A DNA stretch of 6,887 nt from DASYQD01 sp036005845 (GCA_036005845.1 DASYQD010000033.1:1-6887), one strand, 5' to 3'. Shown: positions 1-6,345, numbered from the stretch's first letter. Numbers and translations are program-made. Notes: a model not told the origin generated them from the letters alone.

Positions 1-537
1 CTGTTCAGCCTCATCAACGTGGCGACGAATCACCTGGTCTCGGGAAAGCCGACGCGGCGCTGGGGCAACCAGCACCCGAACCTGGTGCCCTACCAGGTCT
101 TCGCCGCCGCCGATCGCGCCATCGTCATCGGCGTCGGCAACGACGCGCAGTACCGGCGGCTGTGCGAGCTGCTGGGCATCGACGAGCGGCTGCGCGAGCT
201 CGATACCGCCGCGCGCTTGGAGCGGCGCGACGAGGTGGTGGCCGCCGTCGGCGCCGCGGTGGGGACGCGTTCCGCGGACGGCACCGTCGCGGCGCTGCGC
301 GCGGCTGGTGTTCCCGCGGCGCCGCTGCTCATGCCTCACGAGACGCTGGCCGCGGTGGCGCTCACCGACCCCGGAGCGCTGGTGGCCATTGCACATCCGC
401 GGCTCGGTGTAGTGCGGCTGCCGGCGCCGCCGCTCGAGGGTGATGGCGTGCGAAGCGAGCACGTGGCGCCACCGCTCCTCGGCGAGGGCGGCGACGTGAT
501 GGCTTCGCGCTGGCTGCGCGAAACAATACGGACTTAG
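1..537 (+). CDS. CaiB/BaiF family (family III) CoA-transferase, C-terminal part
   Basis: The reading frame is open from base 1 and ends with TAG at 535-537, giving 178 residues; the N-terminal half lies outside the window. Family III enzymes move CoA between acyl-CoA and a carboxylic acid in the cytoplasm through an aspartyl-CoA intermediate, and are usually about 380-420 residues long. Visible family landmarks are NVATNHLVSGK followed by GNQHPNLVPYQVF near the visible start, then a VIGVGND stretch. Further on come an AGVPAAPLL segment and a terminal HPRLGVVRLPAPPL segment, all typical of the large-domain and C-terminal part. The catalytic Asp lies in the missing half, so activity and substrate cannot be judged. 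The GTG at 19 is internal, because the conserved motif begins before it. The gene converges on the minus-strand gene at 623-1768. Family assignment is secure; acid specificity is unknown. Confidence 0.9.
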   Translation: MFSLINVATNHLVSGKPTRRWGNQHPNLVPYQVFAAADRAIVIGVGNDAQYRRLCELLGIDERLRELDTAARLERRDEVVAAVGAAVGTRSADGTVAALRAAGVPAAPLLMPHETLAAVALTDPGALVAIAHPRLGVVRLPAPPLEGDGVRSEHVAPPLLGEGGDVMASRWLRETIRT

Positions 538-581
538 CCGGAGGCGTCACAGGCACGGGCGAGGGTGGGTGATGGCGCCCG

Positions 582-599
582 CTGCCCCTGGAGGGGCAG
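582..599. terminator. Stem-loop between convergent genes, possible bidirectional terminator
   Basis: CTGCCCC (582-588) and GGGGCAG (593-599) form a perfect 7-bp GC stem around a TGGA loop. It sits 44 bases after the stop of the CoA-transferase and 23 bases after the stop of the opposing gene, where a shared terminator is expected. Neither strand has a T-run after the stem, so it is not a textbook intrinsic terminator. It could instead be one copy of a dispersed GC-rich intergenic palindrome. Confidence 0.4.
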
Positions 600-622
600 G
601 GGGGACAGGGGTGAGATGGAGC

Positions 623-1768
623 TCAGGGCACCGCGATCTTCAACAGCTCGGGCGCGCCGAGCTTGCCGCCGGCGACGCGCCGGATTGCCAACGAGGCGCC
701 GCCTTGGCGCGCCACGCAACCGGTGAGCAGCACCCAGCGCTCGCCGCCGAAGCGCAACACGCTGCTGTAAGGAAGGCGCTCGCCGCCCTCGGTGAGGATG
801 CCGTCCGGCGTCGACAGCAGCAGCCGCCAGTCGGCGGCCGTCGCCGCGGTGGCGAGGAAGAGCTGTCCCTTGTCGACCACGCGCCGGTCGTTCCAAATCG
901 CCGCGGCGGGCGCCGTGCGCTCGCCGTCGGGCAGCTCGATGCGGTAGTCCTGGCCCGGCCGCCAGGCGAGCGCGCCCTGGCCTGGGCTGAGCGGCTGCCA
1001 ATGCAGCGGCTCCCAGGTCGCACCGCCGTCGGCCGTCGTGCGCAGCAGTCCGTCACCGCCGAGATGGAGGGCCGCCTTGCCGCCGAGCCAGACGAGCTGC
1101 CCATGTTCGGCGCCGGCGAGCTTGGGCAGCGCCTGCACGAACCGCCGCGGCTTGCCGCCGGCGCTGAAGACGCCGTCACCCGAGGTGACGCCCTCCTCGC
1201 CCACCGGCGCGGGCACCGCGCCGGGGTTGCCCACGGCGCGCACGGAAAGGGCCCCTTTGCTCACCCAATCGCCGCCCTCGAGCCGGTAGGCGGTCGCGCT
1301 CACGCTGCTGCCGGCGAGCGCGTGGAGGACCACCCAAGGCGCGCCGGCGCGGTCCCACGCCAAGTGCAGAGTGGCGCTCTCGGTGGCGAGGAGCGGCTCG
1401 CCGAGCGGCTGCCAGCCGCCGTCGCGGAAGCGCACGATCTGCAGACACTTCGGTCCGCAACGGGTGCCGGCGAGGACGGCGCCCGGCCCCGTCGACTCAC
1501 CGAACGGCGCCGCTCCGTTCGGCGCCGGCCATACGCGCGCCTTGCCTGCCGGGAAGTCGGCTTCGAGCAGCCAGCCCGCGGAGCCGTCGCTCTGCGCCAG
1601 CGCATAGAGCGCGCGGCTGGCGCCGGTGTCGACGCCCAGCAGCGTCAGCGTCGTCGTCGAGTCGCAGCGAAAGGCGGCGATTGCAGGCTCGGCAGCCAGC
1701 GCAGCGGCAAGGGCCGACACGACGGCGAGCGCGCGAAGACTCCTAGCGGAGCGGCGTTGGTGGCGCAC
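623..1768 (-). CDS. Secreted protein of unknown function with an Asp-box (BNR-like) motif
   Basis: This encodes 381 residues with a clear Sec signal peptide: an Arg-rich start (RHQRRSAR), a hydrophobic core at about residues 11-26, and a likely cleavage near AIA-AF around residues 31-32. The mature protein is rich in short Trp- and Gly-containing beta-strand-like stretches such as DGGWQPLGE, GGDWVSKG and GGERWVLL. It also has one Asp-box-like motif (TTADGGATW, residues 244-252), the turn seen in BNR and sialidase-type beta-propellers. Cysteines at 35, 104, 108 and 351 could form disulfides. These features suggest an extracytoplasmic beta-propeller, but no sialidase catalytic set is recognisable and I assign no function. 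The start is GTG at 1768; an in-frame TAG lies just upstream, so no longer form exists. No Shine-Dalgarno precedes the start. Coding is supported by the signal peptide and coherent composition, unlike the overlapping frames. Confidence 0.8.
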   Translation of the reverse strand: MRHQRRSARSLRALAVVSALAAALAAEPAIAAFRCDSTTTLTLLGVDTGASRALYALAQSDGSAGWLLEADFPAGKARVWPAPNGAAPFGESTGPGAVLAGTRCGPKCLQIVRFRDGGWQPLGEPLLATESATLHLAWDRAGAPWVVLHALAGSSVSATAYRLEGGDWVSKGALSVRAVGNPGAVPAPVGEEGVTSGDGVFSAGGKPRRFVQALPKLAGAEHGQLVWLGGKAALHLGGDGLLRTTADGGATWEPLHWQPLSPGQGALAWRPGQDYRIELPDGERTAPAAAIWNDRRVVDKGQLFLATAATAADWRLLLSTPDGILTEGGERLPYSSVLRFGGERWVLLTGCVARQGGASLAIRRVAGGKLGAPELLKIAVP

Positions 1769-1774
1769 CAGCGG

Positions 1775-1780
1775 AGTCTA
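1775..1780 (-). promoter_or_regulatory. Possible -10 element of a leaderless promoter
   Basis: Read on the minus strand, TAGACT (4 of 6 to TATAAT, fitting TAnnnT) ends six bases before the GTG start at 1768. A weak -35-like TTCACG lies at 1800-1805, 19 bases upstream. This spacing puts transcription initiation at or next to the start codon, which would explain the missing ribosome binding site. The motif is short and the -35 is poor, so it is only a candidate. Confidence 0.25.
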
Positions 1781-1830
1781 TTCGCGGCGCCGCATCGATC
1801 GTGAAGGTTGTGGAGGGGTTCGGGGAGAGA

Positions 1831-1864
1831 CGGGGTGGCGCGGCTCTCGCGCAACGCCACCCCG
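1831..1864 (-). terminator. Perfect 10-bp stem-loop after the small ORF, probable terminator
   Basis: CGGGGTGGCG (1831-1840) and CGCCACCCCG (1855-1864) are perfect inverted repeats around a 14-base loop. On the minus strand the stem begins six bases after the TGA of the 50-codon ORF (1871-1873) and is followed by pyrimidine-rich TCTCTCCCC rather than a T-run. Its position separates the small ORF from the downstream gene at 1768, which points to transcript termination or 3' end protection. Confidence 0.5.
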
Positions 1865-1870
1865 GTGGAG

Positions 1871-2023
1871 TCACTGCCGTGGCTGCAGACGCTGGCCGAT
1901 GGGTACCGACTGGGGAGCGGGCACCCGGCCGATGCGGTCGAGCACGGCACCGCACAAGGCCGCACAGCCGACGCCGGAGACGCCGGCCGTGGTCAACAGG
2001 ATCCCGAGCTCGAAGAGGGTCAT
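1871..2023 (-). CDS. Small single-pass membrane protein, 50 residues
   Basis: An ATG at 2021-2023 (minus strand) opens a 50-codon frame ending in TGA at 1871-1873. It begins MTLFELGILLTT. One hydrophobic helix spans about residues 6-28 and is rich in small residues (G7, A13, G14, G17, G19, G25), with cysteines at 20 and 24 on one helix face (CAALC). Four arginines (30, 33, 45, 49) occur only after the helix, and an acidic E5 lies before it, predicting N-out, C-in topology with a cytoplasmic Pro/Gln/Arg-rich tail. A GAGGTGA Shine-Dalgarno (2032-2038) lies eight bases before the ATG, the best-spaced upstream signal in this region. About 44 of 50 codons end in G or C. A sigma-54-like promoter lies upstream and a 10-bp stem-loop downstream. 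I do not recognise a family. It is transcribed divergently from the phosphatase gene. Overlapping longer frames lack start signals. Confidence 0.72.
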   Translation of the reverse strand: MTLFELGILLTTAGVSGVGCAALCGAVLDRIGRVPAPQSVPIGQRLQPRQ

Positions 2024-2031
2024 GATTTTGG

Positions 2032-2038
2032 TCACCTC
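2032..2038 (-). promoter_or_regulatory. Strong Shine-Dalgarno of the 50-codon ORF
   Basis: On the minus strand, GAGGTGA is a seven-base match to the 16S anti-Shine-Dalgarno complement, with an eight-base spacer (CCAAAATC) to the ATG. The A-rich spacer stands out against the GC-rich surroundings. It fixes the start of the small ORF. Confidence 0.75.
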
Positions 2039-2088
2039 GTGATTGCTGGCGATTCGCGGCGCTTTCGGTTGCGCCCGAACGACCGCTC

Positions 2089-2105
2089 AGCAAACGTCCT
2101 GCCAA
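2089..2105 (-). promoter_or_regulatory. Sigma-54-type -24/-12 promoter candidate
   Basis: The minus strand reads TTGGCAGGACGTTTGCT. Against the RpoN consensus TGGCACG-N4-TTGCW it differs at one fixed base (G for C at the sixth position) and keeps the required GG-N10-GC spacing. The start site would fall about 12 bases downstream, near 2078-2080, giving a leader of roughly 55 bases before the ATG at 2023. Sigma-54 promoters need an AAA+ activator bound upstream; none of its sites could be identified in 2106-2268. Confidence 0.5.
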
Positions 2106-2268
2106 GCCGCGCGGATCGCTCCGGTCGCCGGCTCGGCTGCTAACCTAGTCGGCGCCCCGCCCCAGCACGGCGCTCGCGGAAAAAGCTGCCGCGCATCCGG
2201 CGAACCGGGGACGCCGCCGTCCGTATCAGCTTGCAGGGCGTGGCCTGCGCCGCCCACGATCGACCTCC
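2106..2268. other. Divergent intergenic region upstream of the phosphatase gene
   Basis: This non-coding stretch separates the divergent small ORF unit from the phosphatase gene and must carry the latter's promoter and any sigma-54 activator site. I see no convincing -10/-35 pair on the plus strand and no Shine-Dalgarno before the ATG at 2269, where the preceding bases are CGACCTCC. A weak palindrome, GCAGG-N6-CCTGC, lies at 2233-2248; five-base arms are not enough to call it an operator. Confidence 0.5.
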
Positions 2269-4911
2269 ATGCCGCCGCTCCTCGCCGCCCGCCGCCTACT
2301 GCCGCTCGCCGGCGTGGCCGCCTTCGCGCTCGCGGCGCTGTCGCTCGTCGACATGTACCTGCCGCGCCCCTACGACGGCGTCGTGCTCGAGAGCGACGCG
2401 CCGGGGCAGCTCATGGTGGCCGACGTCGTCGACGGCTCCGGCGCCGCGCGCGCCGGCATCGCGCGGGGCGACCGCATCGTCGGCATCGGCCGCGAGGTGC
2501 TGCGCTCCGAAGCGCACGCCGCCGACCAGCTCCGGCGCCACCGCATCGGCGAGTCGGTGCCCTATCTCGTCGAGACGCCGCGCGGGCGCCGCGAGGTGCC
2601 GGTGGTGCTCGGCCCACGGCGCATCGGCAGCCTCACCTACCTCGGCGCGGCGCTTCTCGGCTTCGTCTTCTTCGCGGTCGGCAGCTTCGTGCTCGGCCGG
2701 CGGCAGGAGCTGCTGGCGGCACGGCTCTTCTACCTGCTGTCGATCCTCTTCCTCGTCTTCCTGGTCTGCCGGCTGCGGCCGGCGTCGTACTCCACCGTCG
2801 ACGTCTTCGTGCTGCACACCGGCACGCTGGCGCTGCTGCTGCTGCCGGCGACCTTCCTCCACTTCTTCCTCGTCTTCCCGCGGCCGCTGTGGGAAGGGGC
2901 GGCGGCGCCGCTGCCCGTCCTCGCGGCGCGCCGCGTGCGGCGCGCCTTCCTCGTCGCCGCGTACGTGCTGCCGCTGCTCGTCTACCTCTACAACCTCTGG
3001 TTCTGCCTGCAGCGCGGCACCTGGATCCTGATCAGCGGCGCGCCGCGCGCCAGCTGGTGGCTGCTCGGCGTCTACATGGTTCTCGGCCTGACGGCGCTCG
3101 GTGCCAATGCGCGCAGATTCCCGGCCGTCGACCAGAGCGGCGAGTCCTCGACGAGCCGCGACGTCGTGGAGCGGGCGCCCGTCGTCGGGCGGCCGCGCAA
3201 CAACGAGCGACGCGGCGCCTGGTTCGTCTTCCTCGGCACGCTCTTCGGGCTGGTCCCCTTCCTCGTCTTCACCGTCGGCTTCCCGTCCGTGCGCCACACC
3301 GAGCGCTATCTCTTCTACGGCGTGGCGCCGCTGGTGCTCGTGCCGCTCACCTTCGCCTACGCCATCGTCCGCTTCCAGCTCCTCGACATCCGCGTCATCC
3401 TGCGCAAGAGCCTCTTCTACACCGTCACGACAGCGGTCGTCACCGCGCTCTACGCCGGCGGCATCGCGGCCTTCAACTGGACCTTCCAGGGCTCGGCAAT
3501 GGAGCGCTCGGCCTGGTTCCCGGTGCTCTTCGCGCTCGCCATCGTGCTCGGTCTCGATCCGCTGCGGCGCCGCCTGCAGGGGCCGGTCGACCGCTTCTTC
3601 TACGGCGAGCTGCCGCGACTGCACCGCGCGATGGTGGAGCTGGGCGAGGCGCTCTCGGCGGACCGCGATCCCGGTGCGCTGGTGCACGAGCTGGTGGAGG
3701 GGCTGCCGCGCCAGGTCGGTTTGCACTTCGCGGCGCTCTACCTCGCCGAGGAAGGCGAGCTGCGCCGCGCCGCGGGGCCCGCGTCGCTGCCGGCGGCGAT
3801 CGCCGATGCGCCCGAGCTGTACCGGTTGCTGCACGGCGCCGGCGGCCTGGCGCCGATCGAGCTGCTCACCGGGTTGGCGGAGGAGGAGGCGTTGCCGCTG
3901 CTCCAATCGCTCGCCGCCGGCGGCGTCGAGGTGGCGGCCGAGCTCGCCTCGCCGCGACGCCGGCTGGGCCTGGTGCTGCTCTCGGCGCGCGCCAACCAGC
4001 TGTCGTGGGAGCGCGCCGAGCTCGAGCTGTTGCGCGGGCTCCTCGCGCAGGCGGCGATCGCGCTCGAGACCGGACTGCTGCTCGCCGAGCGCACGCGGCA
4101 GGCGGAGCTCGAGCGCGAGATGGAGATCGCCGCCGGCATCCAGGCGAGCCTGCTGCCGGCGTCGCTGAGCTTCGCGCCGGGGTGGGAGGTGGCCGTGCGC
4201 TGCCGACCGGCGCGCCACGTCGGCGGCGATTTCTTCTGCGAGCTCGCCCACGGCGACTCGCGGAACAGCGCCGAAGTCACCGCCGACGGCAACGGCCACC
4301 GGCCGCTCGGTAACGCTCTCGTCTACGGCGACGTCGCCGGCAAGTCGGTGCCGGCGGCGCTGATGATGATGGCGGCGCACGAGGTGCTGCACTCGCTGGC
4401 GCTCACCGACCGCGGGCCCGAGGAGCTGCTGGCGCTCGCCAACCGCCGCCTCTACCAGCTCCGCCGTCGCAGCTTCGTGGCGCTCGGCTACCTCGCCGCC
4501 GCGGCGGACTCGGAAGACAAACCGGGGACGCTGCGCTACGTGCTCGCCGGCCAGCCCGGGCTGCTGCTGCGCCGCGCCGACGGCCGCGTCGAGGAGCTGC
4601 CGCTCTGCCGGCACCGCGTGCCGCTCGGCGCGCTCGCCGACGGCGACTACTCGCTCGCCGAGGTGGCTGTCGGGCCGGGCGAGCTGGTGCTCGGCTACTC
4701 CGACGGCGTGCTCGACGCGCGCGCGCCGGCCGGCGACTTCTTCGGCGCCGAGCGGCTCGCCGCCGCGCTCGCCGTCGCGCCCGCCGATGCCGACGGCGCG
4801 GTGGATTCGATCCTCGCCGAGCTCGCCGCCTTCACCCGCGGCGAAGACCCTTTCGACGACGTCACGCTGCTGGCGGTCGGCCGCCGCCAGGAGGTTCCTC
4901 CCGATGCGTAG
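2269..4911 (+). CDS. Multi-pass membrane PDZ-GAF-SpoIIE/RsbU-type PP2C serine phosphatase
   Basis: This 880-residue protein has a membrane helix at 11-28, then a PDZ-like domain at about 34-115 (VVDGSGAARAGIARGDRIVGI). About nine further helices follow, near 119-142, 151-168, 178-203, 226-245, 262-280, 317-337, 349-367, 384-405 and 415-429. A GAF-like domain spans about 455-600, then a coiled linker EREMEIAAGIQASLLP at 615-630 and a C-terminal SpoIIE-type PP2C domain to 875. The acidic metal ligands expected for this fold are present: VGGDFF (D654), GDVAGK (D688), YSDG (D812) and DPFDDVT (D863, D864), so the enzyme should be active. Arg-rich loops at 143-150, 219-225, 281-316 and 431-436 all predict cytoplasmic sides, placing PDZ outside and GAF/phosphatase inside. 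By family analogy it dephosphorylates an anti-sigma antagonist or similar protein; the target is not in the window. The start is the most upstream possible and has no clear ribosome site. Its 3' end overlaps the TPR gene. Confidence 0.92.
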   Translation: MPPLLAARRLLPLAGVAAFALAALSLVDMYLPRPYDGVVLESDAPGQLMVADVVDGSGAARAGIARGDRIVGIGREVLRSEAHAADQLRRHRIGESVPYLVETPRGRREVPVVLGPRRIGSLTYLGAALLGFVFFAVGSFVLGRRQELLAARLFYLLSILFLVFLVCRLRPASYSTVDVFVLHTGTLALLLLPATFLHFFLVFPRPLWEGAAAPLPVLAARRVRRAFLVAAYVLPLLVYLYNLWFCLQRGTWILISGAPRASWWLLGVYMVLGLTALGANARRFPAVDQSGESSTSRDVVERAPVVGRPRNNERRGAWFVFLGTLFGLVPFLVFTVGFPSVRHTERYLFYGVAPLVLVPLTFAYAIVRFQLLDIRVILRKSLFYTVTTAVVTALYAGGIAAFNWTFQGSAMERSAWFPVLFALAIVLGLDPLRRRLQGPVDRFFYGELPRLHRAMVELGEALSADRDPGALVHELVEGLPRQVGLHFAALYLAEEGELRRAAGPASLPAAIADAPELYRLLHGAGGLAPIELLTGLAEEEALPLLQSLAAGGVEVAAELASPRRRLGLVLLSARANQLSWERAELELLRGLLAQAAIALETGLLLAERTRQAELEREMEIAAGIQASLLPASLSFAPGWEVAVRCRPARHVGGDFFCELAHGDSRNSAEVTADGNGHRPLGNALVYGDVAGKSVPAALMMMAAHEVLHSLALTDRGPEELLALANRRLYQLRRRSFVALGYLAAAADSEDKPGTLRYVLAGQPGLLLRRADGRVEELPLCRHRVPLGALADGDYSLAEVAVGPGELVLGYSDGVLDARAPAGDFFGAERLAAALAVAPADADGAVDSILAELAAFTRGEDPFDDVTLLAVGRRQEVPPDA
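4889..4894 (+). promoter_or_regulatory. Shine-Dalgarno setting the TPR gene start
   Basis: AGGAGG lies inside the last codons of the phosphatase gene, nine bases before ATG 4904. It decides between that start and an upstream in-frame ATG at 4787, whose extra 39 residues are a Ser/Arg-rich frame shadow of the phosphatase C terminus. Confidence 0.85.
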
Positions 4912-6295
4912 ACCGCAGATCGTCATCGCCTCGACCGCGGTGCTGATCGCCGCCGCCGCCGGCATCGCCGCCTGGGCGGCGCTGCGGACGCGCGAGCAGC
5001 CGGAGTGGACGACCCACTCCCCCGCCGCGCTCGCCGAGTTCCGTCTCGGCATGGACGCCTACCAGAAGTACTACTGGCAGGAGGCGAGCCGCCACTTCGA
5101 GAAAGCGATGGCGCTCGACCCCTACTTCGCCATGGCGACGCGGATGTTGATGCGCACCGACGTCGGCAAGCAGCGTAGCGCGGAGCTGCGCCAACGGCTC
5201 GCCGCCGCCGACCGCTCGCGGCTCTCGCCGCGCGAGGCGTTCCTCGTCGAGTATACGCTGGCGCAGTCCGCCGAGGCGCCGCGCGAGAAGCTCGACAAGA
5301 TCGTCGCCGACTATCTGCGGCGTCATCCCGACGATCCCTACGCTCTGGCGCAGCAGGCGGACCTCTACTGGGAAGCGCGACGCTGGAACGAGGCCGAGGC
5401 GACCTTCCAGAAGCTGCTCGCCGTCGATCCCAACTGGGTGGACGCACAGAACAAGATGGGCTACGCCTCGATGGCGCAGGGCCGTTTCGCCGAGTCCGAG
5501 GACCGCTTCCGCACCTACCGCTACGTCGCTCCCGACCAGGCCAATCCGCACGACTCGCTCGGCGAGCTGTTCGTGCTCACCGGCCGCTTCGACGAGGCGC
5601 AGCACGAGCTCGACACGGCGCTGCGCATCCGCCCCGACTTCTGCCAGTCGTACCTGAACCTGCTGGAGATCGCGCGGCTCAGCGGACACCCCGAGCGCAT
5701 GCCGTCGATCGTCGACACGGCACAGAAGAACCACTGCAGCGCCGAGATGGTCGCCAATACGAGGTGCTTCACTCGCCTGTGGGACCTCTACCTGGCGCGC
5801 GACTGGAAGCGGCTTGCCGCGGTTTTTCACGACCCCTGCATCCAAGAACGCAATGTGGCACCGATCCTCCCCCATCTCGCGGCGGTGCTCGACGGCAACC
5901 TCGCGCTGGCGCGCGAGATGGAAGCCTTCGAGGCCAAGCGCGAAAGCCGCTACATGACGCTGGGGAACCCGGTGGTCCCGCACACCGCCGCCATCCGCGA
6001 GGTCGCCGAGGGGGACCTCGCGAGCGCGTTGCGCGATTTCGCCAAGACCGACGCCGAGCTGCAATACCGCGGGCTCGGCGACGGCAGCTTCAAGATGTAC
6101 AACCGCCTACAGTGGGCGCACGCGCTCGAGCTCAGCGGCGACCACGCCGGCGCCGAGCGGCTGGTGCGCGAGGTGGCGGCGGTCAACACGGCGATGGCGG
6201 GCCGCTACGCCGGTCTGGCGGCGCCGCGGCCGCCGGCGGCGAACACTGCGGCCCGCACCGCGGCGTCGGCAGCAGCGAACTCCAAGGCGGGTTAG
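4904..6295 (+). CDS. Membrane-anchored tetratricopeptide-repeat protein
   Basis: This 463-residue protein starts at ATG 4904, which has an AGGAGG site nine bases upstream and overlaps the phosphatase stop by eight bases, indicating translational coupling. Residues 1-5 (MRRPQ) followed by a hydrophobic helix at 6-26 form an uncleaved anchor with an inside N terminus, so the body should face the periplasm. TPR units are visible at about 42-75 (RLGMDAYQKYYWQEA), 146-179, 180-213 and 214-247 (HDSLGELFVLTGRFDEA), with degenerate helices to about 435. The LSPREAFLVEYTL and PNPHDSLGEL stretches resemble TPR sensor regions fused to bacterial serine/threonine kinases, but no kinase domain is present here. 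Cysteines are at 247, 278, 288 and 312. Residues 439-463 are an Ala/Pro-rich, probably disordered tail. TPRs bind proteins; co-translation with the phosphatase suggests a regulatory or sensory subunit. The partner assignment is inference. Confidence 0.88.
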   Translation: MRRPQIVIASTAVLIAAAAGIAAWAALRTREQPEWTTHSPAALAEFRLGMDAYQKYYWQEASRHFEKAMALDPYFAMATRMLMRTDVGKQRSAELRQRLAAADRSRLSPREAFLVEYTLAQSAEAPREKLDKIVADYLRRHPDDPYALAQQADLYWEARRWNEAEATFQKLLAVDPNWVDAQNKMGYASMAQGRFAESEDRFRTYRYVAPDQANPHDSLGELFVLTGRFDEAQHELDTALRIRPDFCQSYLNLLEIARLSGHPERMPSIVDTAQKNHCSAEMVANTRCFTRLWDLYLARDWKRLAAVFHDPCIQERNVAPILPHLAAVLDGNLALAREMEAFEAKRESRYMTLGNPVVPHTAAIREVAEGDLASALRDFAKTDAELQYRGLGDGSFKMYNRLQWAHALELSGDHAGAERLVREVAAVNTAMAGRYAGLAAPRPPAANTAARTAASAAANSKAG

Positions 6296-6345
6296 CGCCT
6301 TCGCGACAGGTGGCTGAGGCACGTCGATTGCAGCCGGCCGCCGGT

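Noticed and set aside
569..1804. A 411-codon plus-strand frame antisense to the secreted protein gene
   Set aside because: It has low-complexity Arg/Ala/Gly composition and no signal peptide or motif, while the opposite strand gives a clean signal peptide and an Asp-box.
1743..2105. Longer alternative frames covering the 1800-2100 region (also 1808-2143 plus and 1645-1965 minus)
   Set aside because: None has a Shine-Dalgarno, a membrane segment or biased third positions; the 50-codon frame explains the region better.
2043..4313. A 756-codon plus-strand frame overlapping the phosphatase
   Set aside because: The translation is almost only Arg, Ala, Pro and Gly with no domain; it is the shifted frame of the phosphatase.
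4787..4903. N-terminal extension of the TPR protein from ATG 4787
   Set aside because: The added 39 residues are Ser/Arg-rich shadow sequence within the phosphatase C terminus, and the AGGAGG site points to ATG 4904.
2296..5052. A 918-codon open frame on the minus strand
   Set aside because: It lies antisense to the phosphatase and TPR genes, which have clear domains. Its product is an Arg/Glu/Gln/Ala-rich string without hydrophobic core or motifs, as expected for a stop-free shadow frame in GC-rich DNA.
4862..6064. A 400-codon minus-strand frame across the TPR gene
   Set aside because: It has no ribosome site and no recognisable motif; the plus strand carries a coherent TPR protein with a strong Shine-Dalgarno.
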